This document shows, piece after piece, positions 23,201-33,120 of a stretch of DNA of 64,000 nt; positions within the stretch are counted from its first letter, which is position 1; the number at the start of each line of letters is the position of its first letter. The stretch spans positions 45,081,835-45,145,834 of the forward strand of contig CM055104.1 of the NCBI GenBank assembly GCA_029204225.1. The letters are read 5' to 3'. Under the pieces are notes generated by a model. That model worked only from the letters and a program-made list of their open reading frames with translations. It was not told where the DNA came from and did no database searches. The translations under genes were made by a program, and so were the position numbers. Source of the DNA: Diphasiastrum complanatum (Eukaryota > Streptophyta > Lycopodiopsida > Lycopodiales > Lycopodiaceae).

Positions 23201-23554
23201 CAATCTCTATATCTGATATATTGAGGATAATAAGCGCGAAAGCTTTACCGCCCTTTGATTTTCACTTTCAGTCATCGTCTTCAGATTTTACTTCTGTACC
23301 TATAACAACATCCCATAATTTGCTGGCAACTAGCAATCCACAAATAATAATTGGATCCATTCAACTTGTCCGTGATAAGACGGGCTTTACTTTGAGAATC
23401 GATCTGGAACTTAGTCTGTCGATTGTATCGATGATGCTAAGATGTGGTAATGCCAACAATAAGAAATCAATTCTCTGATACTAAAAGGTTGAAAAGAACT
23501 GAAGAGTATGATATCAATTTGATATAGCGAAAGATATGAAGTATTAGAGCTTTC
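20277..23554 (-). pseudogene. Copia B gag-pol (minus) with RT core deleted
   Basis: In order from 23554 down: gag with UBN2-type blocks (LYDVRDVTTKLHLQ, LLSSLPSTYENWV; 23156-22749); zinc knuckle CRYCKRNNHEIKDC and protease WFLDSGATQHM (22709-22122); pre-integrase and integrase core with VHIDICGPM, YFITFIDEFFKRT and LMLDNGGKHSN (22103-21645), which holds the first two acidic catalytic positions; integrase tail SRDVIFIEDQF (21417-20959); the RT start (MDKEYSSLIKNQTW, CKWIFK; about 20950-20830); then a direct jump into RNase H with SRKQSLAALSSTESEY, LFCDNQSVIAL and ANVFTKAL (20840-20277). The fingers-palm part of RT with the Y-x-D-D site is deleted. Frameshifts separate the segments. The first Met at 20840 is only the start of an open frame. 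Confidence 0.9.
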
Positions 23555-23566
23555 GCTCTGATACCA
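23555..23566 (-). other. Primer binding site of copia B
   Basis: The minus strand reads TGGTATCAGAGC exactly, directly next to the LTR end CGACA at 23567. Confidence 0.93.
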
Positions 23567-24675
23567 TGTCGAAAAGTGGTATGCAAAAGATAGGTCTATG
23601 TCAAAAAGAAACGAATGAAAATAATTCGTGTGTCTAGAAAGAAAACCTTTCATGCATGGTGGAATAAACTACCTTCATATTTCCAATGCATGACTACTAT
23701 CAATTTCAAACAAGACAATAGTGATAGAAATCACATTTGAACTTGTAGTAACTAACTTTGAAATCATCAGTACTACAGTGATTACGTAGCCAAACAATTA
23801 AGCATTGGAAATTATCAAAAAAATAATTAGTCGTGAAGAAATACAGAAACACATACATTCTGAGACAAAACTGAATGCAATAAAGAATAGTGCTAATTCA
23901 AAACGAAGTAGAAGTAAATGAGTACAATAAGTTGCGGATTGAAGCCATGTACTCTATGTTATCTCTGAGTGGCTAAAATGAAAGTCTAAATTAATGTGCA
24001 ATGTTGATGAGCAGTAGCGCAATAGCAATCTCTAAAACAACTCTAAGAAGTGAGCTAGAATGCTCAGAAGTGTTCAAGCTCGCAAGCTCAAGAGAGAGAG
24101 TAACTATTCAAACGCTTCTGATAATTCTGATTTTCAATGAATTCATCTGTATGAATATGAACAACTATTTATACTAAGAAATTAGGTCGTCAATTGCGAT
24201 CGCCAGTTGGTTGATGATCCGCTAGCATCCATCCGGTCCTTGTCATTGATTGCTGATAAGCGGTGAAATTGGCCGTAAACAATCTGTCTGCATAAATGAA
24301 CCAAAATTGTAGCTCTACAGAAATGAACTAAAATAGCCACAAGCGACATTGTTAGGTTTTTCGCAAAAAGTCGAAAATGGCGAAGGTGCCCTTAAATCTC
24401 ATTGAGGATTGCCCCACACTTTTCCAGAGTCATTTCCTTAACATTTGAGACTCTTTGGAAATAGTGAAAAATGCGACACTATGATTGTACACAAGATTTC
24501 TATCAGGCGAAAAATGCGACACTGTCGTAAACTCCGTGAAATTTTACAAATTGTGTAAAAACACTTGTAATTCTACAGACTGTGTAAACACACGGAAAAA
24601 TCTGCAGAATTGGATAAACAATGGATGAATATTGAAACCAATTAGACGATTGGTAAGAAGGAGAATAGTCCAACA
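23567..24675 (-). mobile_element. 5' LTR of copia B
   Basis: A 1.1 kb LTR with TGTTGG...CGACA ends, bounded by the primer site inside. Its start matches the 3' LTR start at 20269. A partial copy in plus orientation is at 36200-37160. Near its start it has three or four AGTGTCGCATTTTTCGCC-like repeats (24470-24540). A TATA-like string with downstream AG-rich sequence lies near 24170 on the minus strand. Confidence 0.88.
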
Positions 24676-24872
24676 CAGATAACTCTGATTAAAAGAGAAT
24701 TTCAACTAACACTTACATAGTTTGATTCAGCTAGTATATATATTTACAAGTGTTGAGAGAAAAATATCTCATGCCTTAACTGCCATTTGTATCTATACAA
24801 AAGTTGGTAACCGCCCTTAGGATATTTGTTTCTCAAGCCTTTTAGGGTTGGTGATAAGTTGGTGACATCGAT
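24676..24872. other. Unassigned short interval
   Basis: AT-rich sequence between the copia B LTR and the copia D integrase fragment; no ORF or motif recognised. Confidence 0.45.
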
Positions 24873-26485
24873 CTACCAATGTAGCAAAAATGCGAAAAAC
24901 CCAAAAAAACCCGAAGGTGCCCGTTGGACTGAAGGTATGCAAATTCTGAAGGTGCCCTTCTTCTTCAAGAAATAAATCCATGTCCTCCTAAAGTAATCAT
25001 CTATGAAAGTCATAATATAGTAGGCTTTCCCAATCGACATGGTCTTCATTGGGCAACACAGGTCGCTGTGAACAAGTTTCAACAGTTTCTTAGCTCTTGC
25101 AGCTCCACCTTTCTTGAATGACGCATCCTTCACATATGGCGTGATGATCATCCTGTAATGCTGGTAATCATGTTACCATCTTCAACTTCGCCATCAATCT
25201 TAAGCTCCCATAGTTCAAGTGACCAAGTCTTCTATGCCACAACTTAGATTGAGATGTTGTTGAGATAGCCAAACCATATTCTCCTGGTTTTGCAACATCC
25301 AATTCATAAAGGCCATAGTTACTATCTCTATAACCTTTCGCTACCACCTTATGGTTGTGGTTCATATCCTTCATAAGGCATCCATCCTTGACAAATTCAA
25401 CCTTAAGATGTTGATTTGCCATCACAAAAAGCAAACTCTTTTTGAGTCCAGGAACATAAAGCACATTAAAGATATTCTTGATTTTACCATCATAAAACTG
25501 CACAAGTACATTGCCAACACCCTGTATTTGGCATTCCTCCCCATTGGCTTGTGTGACCTTGTCCCCATCATGGATTGGCGAGAAGTTCTCAAACCAATTT
25601 CCCGGTCATATGCCTTGTGTGCCTGAATCTATGAACCATCTGGCACCATCATCAACCTAGGATGCCAATGTCGATGAGAAGACACTTGTCTCGTCATCTT
25701 CCCCATCATCTTCGGCAATGTTGCCTTGTTGCTTCACTTTTTCCGCCTTTATGTCCGCTTTCTTATTGTAACACTCACGTGCCCAATGACCCGATTTGTG
25801 GCAATAGTAACATTTGCCTTTCTTTTTCTTTTTCACCTTTGATGACGACTATCCTCGTCATCATCATCCTTGGATTTCTTAGGATTCCTCTTTCACCCTT
25901 TCTAATTGCCTTTAGCAAGCAATGCTTGATCATCCTGTGGGGTTTGCCTTGACTTCACCACCACGTGGCGCTGCTCTTCCTGCAACATGATTCCGTGAAA
26001 GTCTTCAAAAGTAGGCAATCTCTCCCTCGAAGCGATGTCGCTCACAAACATTTGTAGACCTTCCAAAACACCGCTCATAGTGGTATGTACTAGCTCAATG
26101 TCCCTAATTAGTTCTCCAATTGCCACAAGTTGATCTCTCAGCTCCTTTATCCTGGTGAAGAAAGATCCCACCGATTTGCCTTCTTCCATCCTGATTTCGT
26201 TCAACCTCGACTTCAAGAACATGGCTCGAGCTGGATTGCAAGTTTAAAATTGCATTCTAAGAGCTTCCCAAGCTCCCCTAGCCATCGTGGCATCACTTAT
26301 ATGGGCGATCACATGGTCTTTCACTAAAAGGTTGATCAAGGACAATGCTCTCTGTACTTTTTTATCAAAGGCCCTCATGTCACCTGGAGTGGTATTAGGC
26401 CGGACCTCAATACCTGCAATTATGTCCCATAACTCCTTCTCCATCAAAATGCTCTTCATTTTGAATTTCCAAAAGTTAAAGCTTT

Positions 26486-26517
<32 letters not shown>

Positions 26518-26519
26518 AC
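24873..26519 (-). pseudogene. Copia D gag-protease-integrase (minus), truncated
   Basis: From 26519 down: gag start with NFWKFKMKSILMEKELWDII (26519-26244), whose apparent N-terminus MREREREGEREK is translated microsatellite and not real protein; gag core with LFVSDIASRERLPTF (26222-25902); an intact zinc knuckle CYYCHKSGHWAREC (about 25770-25820); protease WFIDSGTQG (about 25620); pre-integrase with LWHRRLGHLNYGSL (25503-25168); and integrase start LVHSDLCCPM with IMTFIDDYFRRTWIYFLKKK (25151-24960). Sequence below 24960 is no longer copia-like. RT and RNase H are absent. Several frameshifts. Confidence 0.87.
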
Positions 26520-26520
26520 A
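26485..26520. repeat. (CT)n microsatellite
   Basis: CT-repeat tract at the junction between copia D and the second hAT copy. It mirrors the TC/AC tract in front of hAT copy 1. Confidence 0.92.
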
Positions 26521-26521
26521 T

Positions 26522-27043
26522 AGAGGTTGAATAAAATTAAGATGAGATTCTTTCTATGTTGAATAAAATCATTGTATTATTGTTTGTAGGCTTTCTAATT
26601 AGGACTATCCATTTGTGCAAATGGGACGTTATCCTACAGATCACTTATGGCAACATTTGGAATGCCTAGATTTATCACAAAGGGGCCAAACGTTTGTAGG
26701 TGGGGATGAGGTTTTGTCATGAGAGATGGGAAATGTTACGTTTGTTGGTTTTCTATTGGACCCACAATATATAGATCAAGTTATACGTGGCACATTACGT
26801 GCAAAGATACAAGCAGATTGGAGAGAGTGTTTGGAGAAAATTTTCACTGACGAGGAGGCGCGTCGCAAAGTAAAGAACAATTTTGCCAAGTATAGGGAAG
26901 GCGTAGGAGTTTTTGGAGAAGAAGAAACTAAATGGGATATGTCAAAGACTGGGGCTAAGAATTGGTGGTATGAATATGGAGGGGCAAATTATGAACTACA
27001 AAAAATTGCTATGAGAGTTTTAAGCCAAGGGTGTAGTGTCTAA
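26522..27043 (+). pseudogene. hAT transposase remnant, copy 2
   Basis: Near-identical to 323-849. The ORF at 26726-27043 extends further, ending LQKIAMRVLSQGCSV, which matches the conserved start of the hAT dimerisation region (A-x-R-V-L-S-Q). Relative to copy 1 it lacks the short segment encoding the C-x2-C of the BED finger (deletion near 26683). The sequence after the Ser is the LTR that also interrupts copy 1, so both copies carry the same insertion. Confidence 0.78.
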
Positions 27044-27265
27044 GTACAATACTTTGGACCTTACTTGAGTCTTTCAATGACTCACAAGAGTGGGTAATTG
27101 ATTGATCATAAAACAAATGCAAACTAGACACACAAAATTGAGATCTAGATTGACAATCAAGCATGTATCAAGCAAGAGCAACCCAAAATCATTAATCAAA
27201 AGTGATGTACACCCCACACACGTGTGAAACAGTACACAATATGTCCTATAGATATAAAGTGATGT
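27037..27265 (-). mobile_element. Truncated LTR (copy of 850-2463)
   Basis: Starts TGTCTAAGTACAATAC and follows the first 220 bases of the 850 copy, including the CACACGTGTGA palindrome at 27217, then stops. About 2.3 kb present in copy 1 is missing between here and 27320. Confidence 0.8.
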
Positions 27266-27319
27266 TTATAACACTTAGTTCTTGCTTAGATCCAAAAAGA
27301 GACAATGTACACAAAACTT

Positions 27320-27471
27320 GCTTCATCTAAACTTGTAGGTTCATCAAAAGAGGTTAGGAAAGCAACATAATTTCCAGAAACTATTTGCTTACCCTTTGCA
27401 TCATATGTGAGCCATGAAGGTACTTGTCGTTCCCTTGATGTTCTCCTTGGCTTTTGACTTGATGAAAGTCC
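27320..27471 (-). pseudogene. Copia RT N-terminal fragment
   Basis: Minus-strand copy of 3379-3530 (the segment ending in LTSFDEPT-type residues), still joined to LTR-A on its right side by the same junction. Confidence 0.75.
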
Positions 27472-28031
27472 TGTGAGAAATTGCCAAAAATCTAGCTTGG
27501 TATTTTTTATGATAGAAGTTTGTAAGTGAATCTCATATGTGTGGAGGATGTTCCCACGTGTGGAGAATTGTAAAGTAAATAAAAAATGTTTGATATAGGG
27601 GTCTCATAGAACCTCATAGTCAAGCATTTAGGCGTGGGATGTTCATAGGGTCAAATTTGGCATAGATGACAAATTATCCATTTGCACTTGTAATGCCACT
27701 ATTGAGCCAAAATACAGTAGGAGACCAAACTCGTGCCAATTAGAGTGTAGACAAGTGTAATGCTTTTGTTTGATGAAGTTTAAGAGGTCCAATAGGATTT
27801 AGAGGTGGAACCATGAGTAGTCCAATAAAATTTGAGGTTTGCTTGAAAATGGTCCAATTGAATTTAGAGGTGAATGCATCAATGGTCCAATAGGATAAAG
27901 AGGTGGAAAAAGTGTGGTCCAATCATAGTTAAGCATAGTGGTAGCTCATGGATCTACTAGTATCATTGTACTTCTCATATTGGATCTAATTGATTTTGAG
28001 ATTGAGTGGATTTTGTGAGTAATTGGTTTTC
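27472..28031 (+). mobile_element. LTR-A, truncated copy
   Basis: Starts TGTGAGAAATTGCC and follows the other LTR-A copies to GTAATTGGTTTTC, where a minus-strand copia fragment begins. About 260 bases of the LTR end, the primer site and the interior are missing. Confidence 0.87.
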
Positions 28032-29057
28032 GATCCCATGCTCATCAAAAAAGGCCTTGAACTTGGTAGATATGTACTCACCACCATTGCACTCCTTTAG
28101 CACTTGATCCTTGTGGAAAATTGGTTCTTCCTTGCATTCTTGAACTTGATAAAGACATCATACACTTCATCCTTGCTCTTTAGTAGATAGAACCAACAAA
28201 ATTTACTAAAATTGTCAATGAATGTTACATACATCTTAGCTCCACTATTGCTAATTGTAGTAAATCCATGAATATCCGAATGTACAAATTGAAAAGGCTT
28301 TGTAGATCTAGATATAGATCTAGTACAAGGTACTCTATGTGACTTAGAAAAAGCACAAGACTCACATTTTGTTTGATGCCACTTAAGGAACTTGGAAGAC
28401 CTATCACAACCTTTTTCCGGGCCATTACCTCCAATGACTTGAAGTTGAGGTGTCCCATCCTTTTATGCCAAACCTCTTGAATAGGTAATTTCTTCATTGC
28501 AACACATCCAACTTGGTTAGCAATAACACAAGCATCTAGTTTGAACAACTTCCTTTGTCTTTTACCTTTTCCCACCAAGACATCCTTCTTGTTGATCGTA
28601 CAAGCATCTCCATCAAACTCCACCTTGAGGCCTTAACTTAGAATTTGACTCACACTAAGCAAATTCTTGGTAATAGATGAAATAAACAAGACATCCTCCA
28701 AATGAACATTCTTATTGGTAGAGAGAGAAATAGGAATTGTGCCAATCCCTTTGATTGCACACTCACCATCATTGGCCATGTAGATCACCCTCTTGTCATC
28801 TCCATATGCCAACAAAGAAGTGAAATACTCTTTGTGAAAGGTCATGTGTGAACTTGCTCCACTATCAATCCACCAAGGATCTAGATCTCCATCATCAGCA
28901 GGCATACATGAAGACATCACAAAAGCATCATCATTTGCATCTTGAATATAAATCCATCTTCATTAGGAGTAAGATTACCTTGCTTGTCTTTTGGATCTCT
29001 CTTCTTCTTGTAGCACTCACTTGCAAAGTGTCCTTTGATGCCACAATAGAAGCACTA
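28032..29057 (-). pseudogene. Copia E zinc knuckle-protease-integrase fragment (minus)
   Basis: From 29057 down: intact zinc knuckle CFYCGIKGHFASEC (about 29016-29056); protease WWIDSGASSHMTFHKEYF and the following NLLSVSQIL block (28920-28633); pre-integrase VWHKRMGHLNFKSLEVMARK (28623-28400); then integrase core pieces ending CNGGEYISTKFKAFFDEHG (about 28110-28032), where the usual D of the D-N-G-G-E-Y block is changed. Gag N-terminus, RT and RNase H are absent. Homology ends where LTR-A sequence starts on one side and the histone-protease locus on the other. Confidence 0.85.
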
Positions 29058-29202
29058 AATGAAAGCCCAAGTTGGGCATCTATACATGTATTTTGTGCTC
29101 CCAAATTCATAAACTGGAGCAACATTTGATAAATCAATGTGTATTTTTCTATGAAGTCTATACATGTATTTTTGTTCTATGCTATCTATATTTTTTCTGA
29201 TC

Positions 29203-30927
29203 TTAATTTAGTATAACTACATCATCCTTTCCACCATCATCAATAACGAGAGGCTGAAGCCTTGCCCTACCCAGTATACTCAGGATAATTTCTTGTCTAA
29301 ATCTGTACACTTGGCTTGATATGTACTCAGGAAGTGTAAACTGCAAATAGAACATTTATGTATTAGTAATGGTAAAAAACATCACCATAATAGAAAACTA
29401 ATCATGATTCCAAAATAAGAATAAATAGAATTCATTACCTTAGAAATATCAACATCTTGTTGAAGGTTGAACCACTCTAAAAACAACTTGGCATTGTATA
29501 ACCACCCACAGCTAAATGAATCATTTTGTTGGGACGATGCAAAATAATTCAGCACACAAGAAATCAATTATGAAACAGAATGAATTAGATTGAAAATATT
29601 TCATTAGAATACTGATTTCAATATGCTATTAAGAAACACAGAGTTTACCTCCAAATTGACAATCTGCCAGTCCACGGAATGGGGAACGTTTGTAGGAATA
29701 TATTTACTTAGATATGGAAGGTATATATCTACATCCTTATGCGTATTTTTCGCCGAATTCATCTTGACACAAAAACCTTTAATAATATTATTTATAGATC
29801 TCTTATTAGAGATCAGGTTTAAACTCCAGTGGTCACTACAAAATAAGATTGAAATTTCTTTAGTTGTAATTCTGAGAACTATTTCCATTGACAATGCCAA
29901 CGTTAATGCATAACACAAAAGGAAGCATTCAATATATCTTACTTGGTATGATAAGGGATGAGCAGATACTTTGTTGCTGGTGTGAATCCACTTGTCAGAC
30001 ATTGTGACAATGTGTCATTATTCTCCTTGAAGGCCTGAAGCAAAAAGTTACTCAGCACCAATAACTCATTGGATGAATCTCTTGCAATGTCATATTGCAA
30101 GAGTGTAAGCCCAAACTCTATCACAAGATCACTGATAGAAGCCCGTCTGTCTTTGAGATCCAGGCAATCTAGAACTCTAAAATTAATACTAAAATCAAGT
30201 TCATCTATTCTAAAACAAAAAAGAGTACCAATTGTAACATCGGATATGTCTTTCTCAAATTTAAGATAATCATCCGAATCTGTATATGTATAAAAATTTG
30301 GAGGAGGAGGAGGAGGTGGATGTGTAGTATCTAAAGGAATAAAGGGGTATCCAGAATAGATGTAGCTATATTTACAACATTATCAACATGAGTGTTATCT
30401 ACAATTGAGTTCGGGTTAGGCTTCACAGAATCTGTGGTGTCTACCCTCTTTACTTTCTTGGGAGCTCTCTTGGGGGCTGTCTGCTTCCTAGGACGCTTCG
30501 TAGGAAGATCAGTCCTATCTAGAGGAGTTGGTCTGGGAGCAGCAGATTGAGATACATGTAACCTGCAAAACCTATCCCTCATTCTCATCAGGAGCTGAAA
30601 ATCCTTGGGCATTATGGTGACTCTCTTGGAATGGATTGCAGGCAAAAAAAAAATCTTCAAAAAAAGGACTAATGTAATCTTCAGCAGCCTCCTGAAGGCA
30701 CTGAAGAGCACTGGGTGTGAATCTAACCAGCTGTCCAAGCTCATTTCTTGTTATGTTTCGGACAGCACGGTAGATGGAGCTCTTGGGATCAACAGAGCGG
30801 TTGATCTTTGATACTTGCGTATCTCAGAGGGCCACCTACTGCGGTTGCACATTCTAGGTCTAGCAGGAGGTGTAATGGCAATCGTAGGAGAGAATAAGTC
30901 CCTCCTTGTCTGCTTTCTCCTATTCAT
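29203..30927 (-). pseudogene. Histone H3-fold / Ulp1 (C48) protease fusion, degraded
   Basis: ATG at 30927; a stop in the same frame lies just upstream. The start, MNRRKQTRR, recalls the H3 tail. EIRKYQRSTALLI then matches the H3 alpha-N helix. After a 1-base loss near 30773 the frame continues with FTPSALQCLQEAAEDYI (alpha-2). After one extra T in a T10 run (30644-30653) it ends with AIHSKRVTIMPKDFQL. A basic linker (KRPRKQTAPKRAPKK) leads, after a further frameshift near 30340, into a Pro run and a C48 domain. YLLIPYHT is spliced (intron 29836-29942, GTAAGA...TTGTAG) to DHWSLNLIS, the His-Trp motif. The exon ends at 29649. The next exon (29439-29534) holds SQQNDSFSCGWLYNA, with the oxyanion Gln and catalytic Cys, but its acceptor reads GCATCG instead of an AG. 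The last intron is 29341-29438; the stop is at 29203. The usual catalytic Asp is not evident. The H3 and C48 calls are firm; a single fused protein is inferred from strand and continuity. Confidence 0.72.
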
Positions 30928-31515
30928 GGATGTGTACTATGGGATAGCGGACTTGTGCATGATGACAAGGATGAGCAGGGAAGGATGATAAACAAGTCGC
31001 AGAGGACAGATATGTACGGATAGAACGTACGGTATATCGGACCTGTGCGAGAAGAATATAAGAGAGAGAGGTTAGTTTAGACAAAAGGCGCACAAGTGCA
31101 ATACGGGGAGACACGTAGGCGGACATATCGGACCTGTGCGCATGGAAGACAATAGTAGGAATATCGATAGTGAAGGTCGCGCACAAGTGCGATATGCAGA
31201 GCGAAAAAAAAAGTGAAAAAAATTCAACGATAGTTGGCCTTTGGTCGTCGCTCGTGGCCTGCAAGAGTTGACTTGCAGTTCCCTATGAACGCCTTCGTTT
31301 GTTTGTTCAAAGTTGTGGTTTGAGGTTTATTGCGATCTGCAGTCTGTGAGATTCCATCATTATCACTCGTATATGTCATGATGTTGTTGCGATTGTGGTT
31401 GCAGTAGTGGTGGATTGCGATTTGTGGTCCATAAGCTGATTATGCTTTGTGGTCAAAAACCTTAAGTTTCTTCAAAAAGTGAATATCTCACCATCGGCTA
31501 CTTCTCAATCGGACA
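30928..31515. promoter_or_regulatory. Divergent intergenic region with repeated 11-16 bp motif
   Basis: Lies between the start of the H3/Ulp1 gene (minus) and the methyltransferase fragment (plus), so it would be a shared promoter or a transposon-internal control region. The motif CGGACYTGTGC, often extended to ATATCGSACYTGTGCG, occurs in both orientations at 30948-30958 (+), 31038-31048 (+), 31090-31099 (-), 31129-31139 (+) and 31181-31191 (-). Regular recurrence in both directions is what clustered transposase or transcription-factor sites look like. No function is shown by the sequence. Confidence 0.5.
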
Positions 31516-31977
31516 ATGCTGCACTACCACACTGTAAAAAACTTGGACTTCATCAATCATTTTGATTTTCCTATAGTGACAAAGAAGCTGAAAAATCCAA
31601 TAACTGGTTCTGTGGCTTCTCCATACCAAAAGCCACAACAACTTGTAAATAGATTAATTGAAATGTTTTCTCATCCCACCGATTGGATTTTGGATTTATT
31701 TAGTGGTAGTGGCACAACTAGTGCATGTGTTGTCCAAAAAAGAAGACATGTAGCAACTGTAGAGTTAGATGAGAATTTAGTAAATTTTGTTAAAATGAGA
31801 TTAACTAGAATCTCAGTTTTGCTAGATGAGTTTTAAGAAGTGGGTAAGTTAGGCCCTTCTGAGGACACTATTGCTCCACTTTGTAAGGAACTCCAACCAC
31901 CTGCTAGTGGCATTGTGGGTGATGAAAGTGACGTAGCAAAGGTAGTCAAGCAACGGTATAATATAATCATGGACTAG
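31516..31977 (+). pseudogene. Prokaryotic-type N4/N6 DNA methyltransferase, C-terminal part
   Basis: The 106-codon ORF at 31516-31836 contains SPYQKPQQLVNRLIEMF followed by DWILDLFSGSGTTSACVV and RRHVATVELDENLVNF. These are motif X (K-P-x2-L), the S-adenosylmethionine-binding motif I (D-x-F-x-G-S-G-T-T) and motif II (acidic residue after the next strand) of beta-class amino-methyltransferases. In that class the catalytic D/S-P-P-Y motif and the target recognition region come first, and neither is present here. After a TAA at 31834 the same frame stays open for 46 codons to 31977, which suggests a premature stop in a longer protein. The fragment alone cannot methylate. It lies head-to-head with the H3/Ulp1 gene. 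Confidence 0.82.
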
Positions 31978-33120
31978 ACAATGGCTCCAACAGAAACAAA
32001 TGTTGGAAGAGTTGCTCCTTATCCAAATGAGTTGATTGAAAATTGTTGACTATATTGTACAAACATTTATCAAAAAAATTTATGAGAAGACTTTTATCAT
32101 TTTCAAAAGATGATTGTATTTATTTGTAGAATGATTGTTATTGAAAATGATCGTTGAACATCCTTGTGATATTTAAGTTTTTTCGTGTTTCATATTAGTA
32201 AGATACATAATTTTTTTTTTAATTTTGCATTTATAATATTTTTTAAAATGTTAAATTGTTAACATTAAATTGCATACAAGCCTTTAAAATTATATCAAAA
32301 TCTTTTATATTGCATTTTTTAAGAGAAAAAGTTAAATGTTTTAAAATTTTAAATTCCCTTGATTTAACAATTATTTTTTATGATTTGAATATAAGTTTTT
32401 TAAATATTTTGCAACACTCAATCCAAATTTTTAGTTTTACATGTATGAGCTATAATAGTCTGAAAGTCAAGTGGGAGAAGGCCCTTTTTCTAGGAGGGTA
32501 TGCCTTAAAACCATCGTTCAGGCATCTCTTGCCTCAAAAAGGCATGACCAACAATCTTCTAGGGATTATTAGAGACCAATGAAGTTCCAAACCAGGTATT
32601 GGATGTAGGTTATGTCCATGACAAGCGAAAATTAGATTTTGAAGGAGTTGTGAGTCATTTTCAAGCCGGAATTGTTTCGAAAGCAACAAGAAACTAGGTT
32701 TCAACCATGATCGTGGATCAAGAATCACAATTATTTGCAAGTTTTGATAGTTTGTACCCTCATGAAGCCTTATACATATCCTCCAACACTATAAATAACC
32801 TGTTTCAAGCATTTAAAGTACTAGTTAGATCAATTATGAGCTTGTGCTATCAATTCATAGCCAAAAACATCAAATTTTGACCAAAAATTGACTACAACAC
32901 TTAGTAATCATGACATAACAATGTGCAATCATTAAATTTAAAATTAATGACTTCATAACAGCTTGTATACACCTTGAAATTGTTAAGATACAATAAGTCA
33001 AATGCTAGGCTATTCTAACCAAAAATTGATAGAAACGCATGAAAAATTGTAAGTAATTTGACATGCAAGGTCAAATCATGTATTCCTATCTATGGAATGA
33101 TAGTAAGGCTGAAAAATCAC
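31978..33120. other. AT-rich unassigned sequence
   Basis: Strongly AT-rich (homopolymeric T near 32210), with short ORFs only and no recognised motifs or ends. Confidence 0.5.

Noticed and set aside
26484-26519. Arg/Glu-rich N-terminus MREREREGEREK of the copia D gag ORF
   Set aside because: It is the translated CT microsatellite, not part of the gag protein.
29834-29847. CACTACAAAATAAG, which looks like a CACTA transposon end
   Set aside because: It lies across the predicted intron acceptor inside the protease gene, and no matching inverted end or target duplication was seen; coincidence is more likely.
29203-31977. Endogenous giant-virus insertion as the source of the histone-fold, protease and methyltransferase genes
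   Set aside because: Spliceosomal introns and the absence of any viral core gene (capsid, polymerase, packaging ATPase) make a plant mobile element or captured genes more likely; it cannot be excluded.
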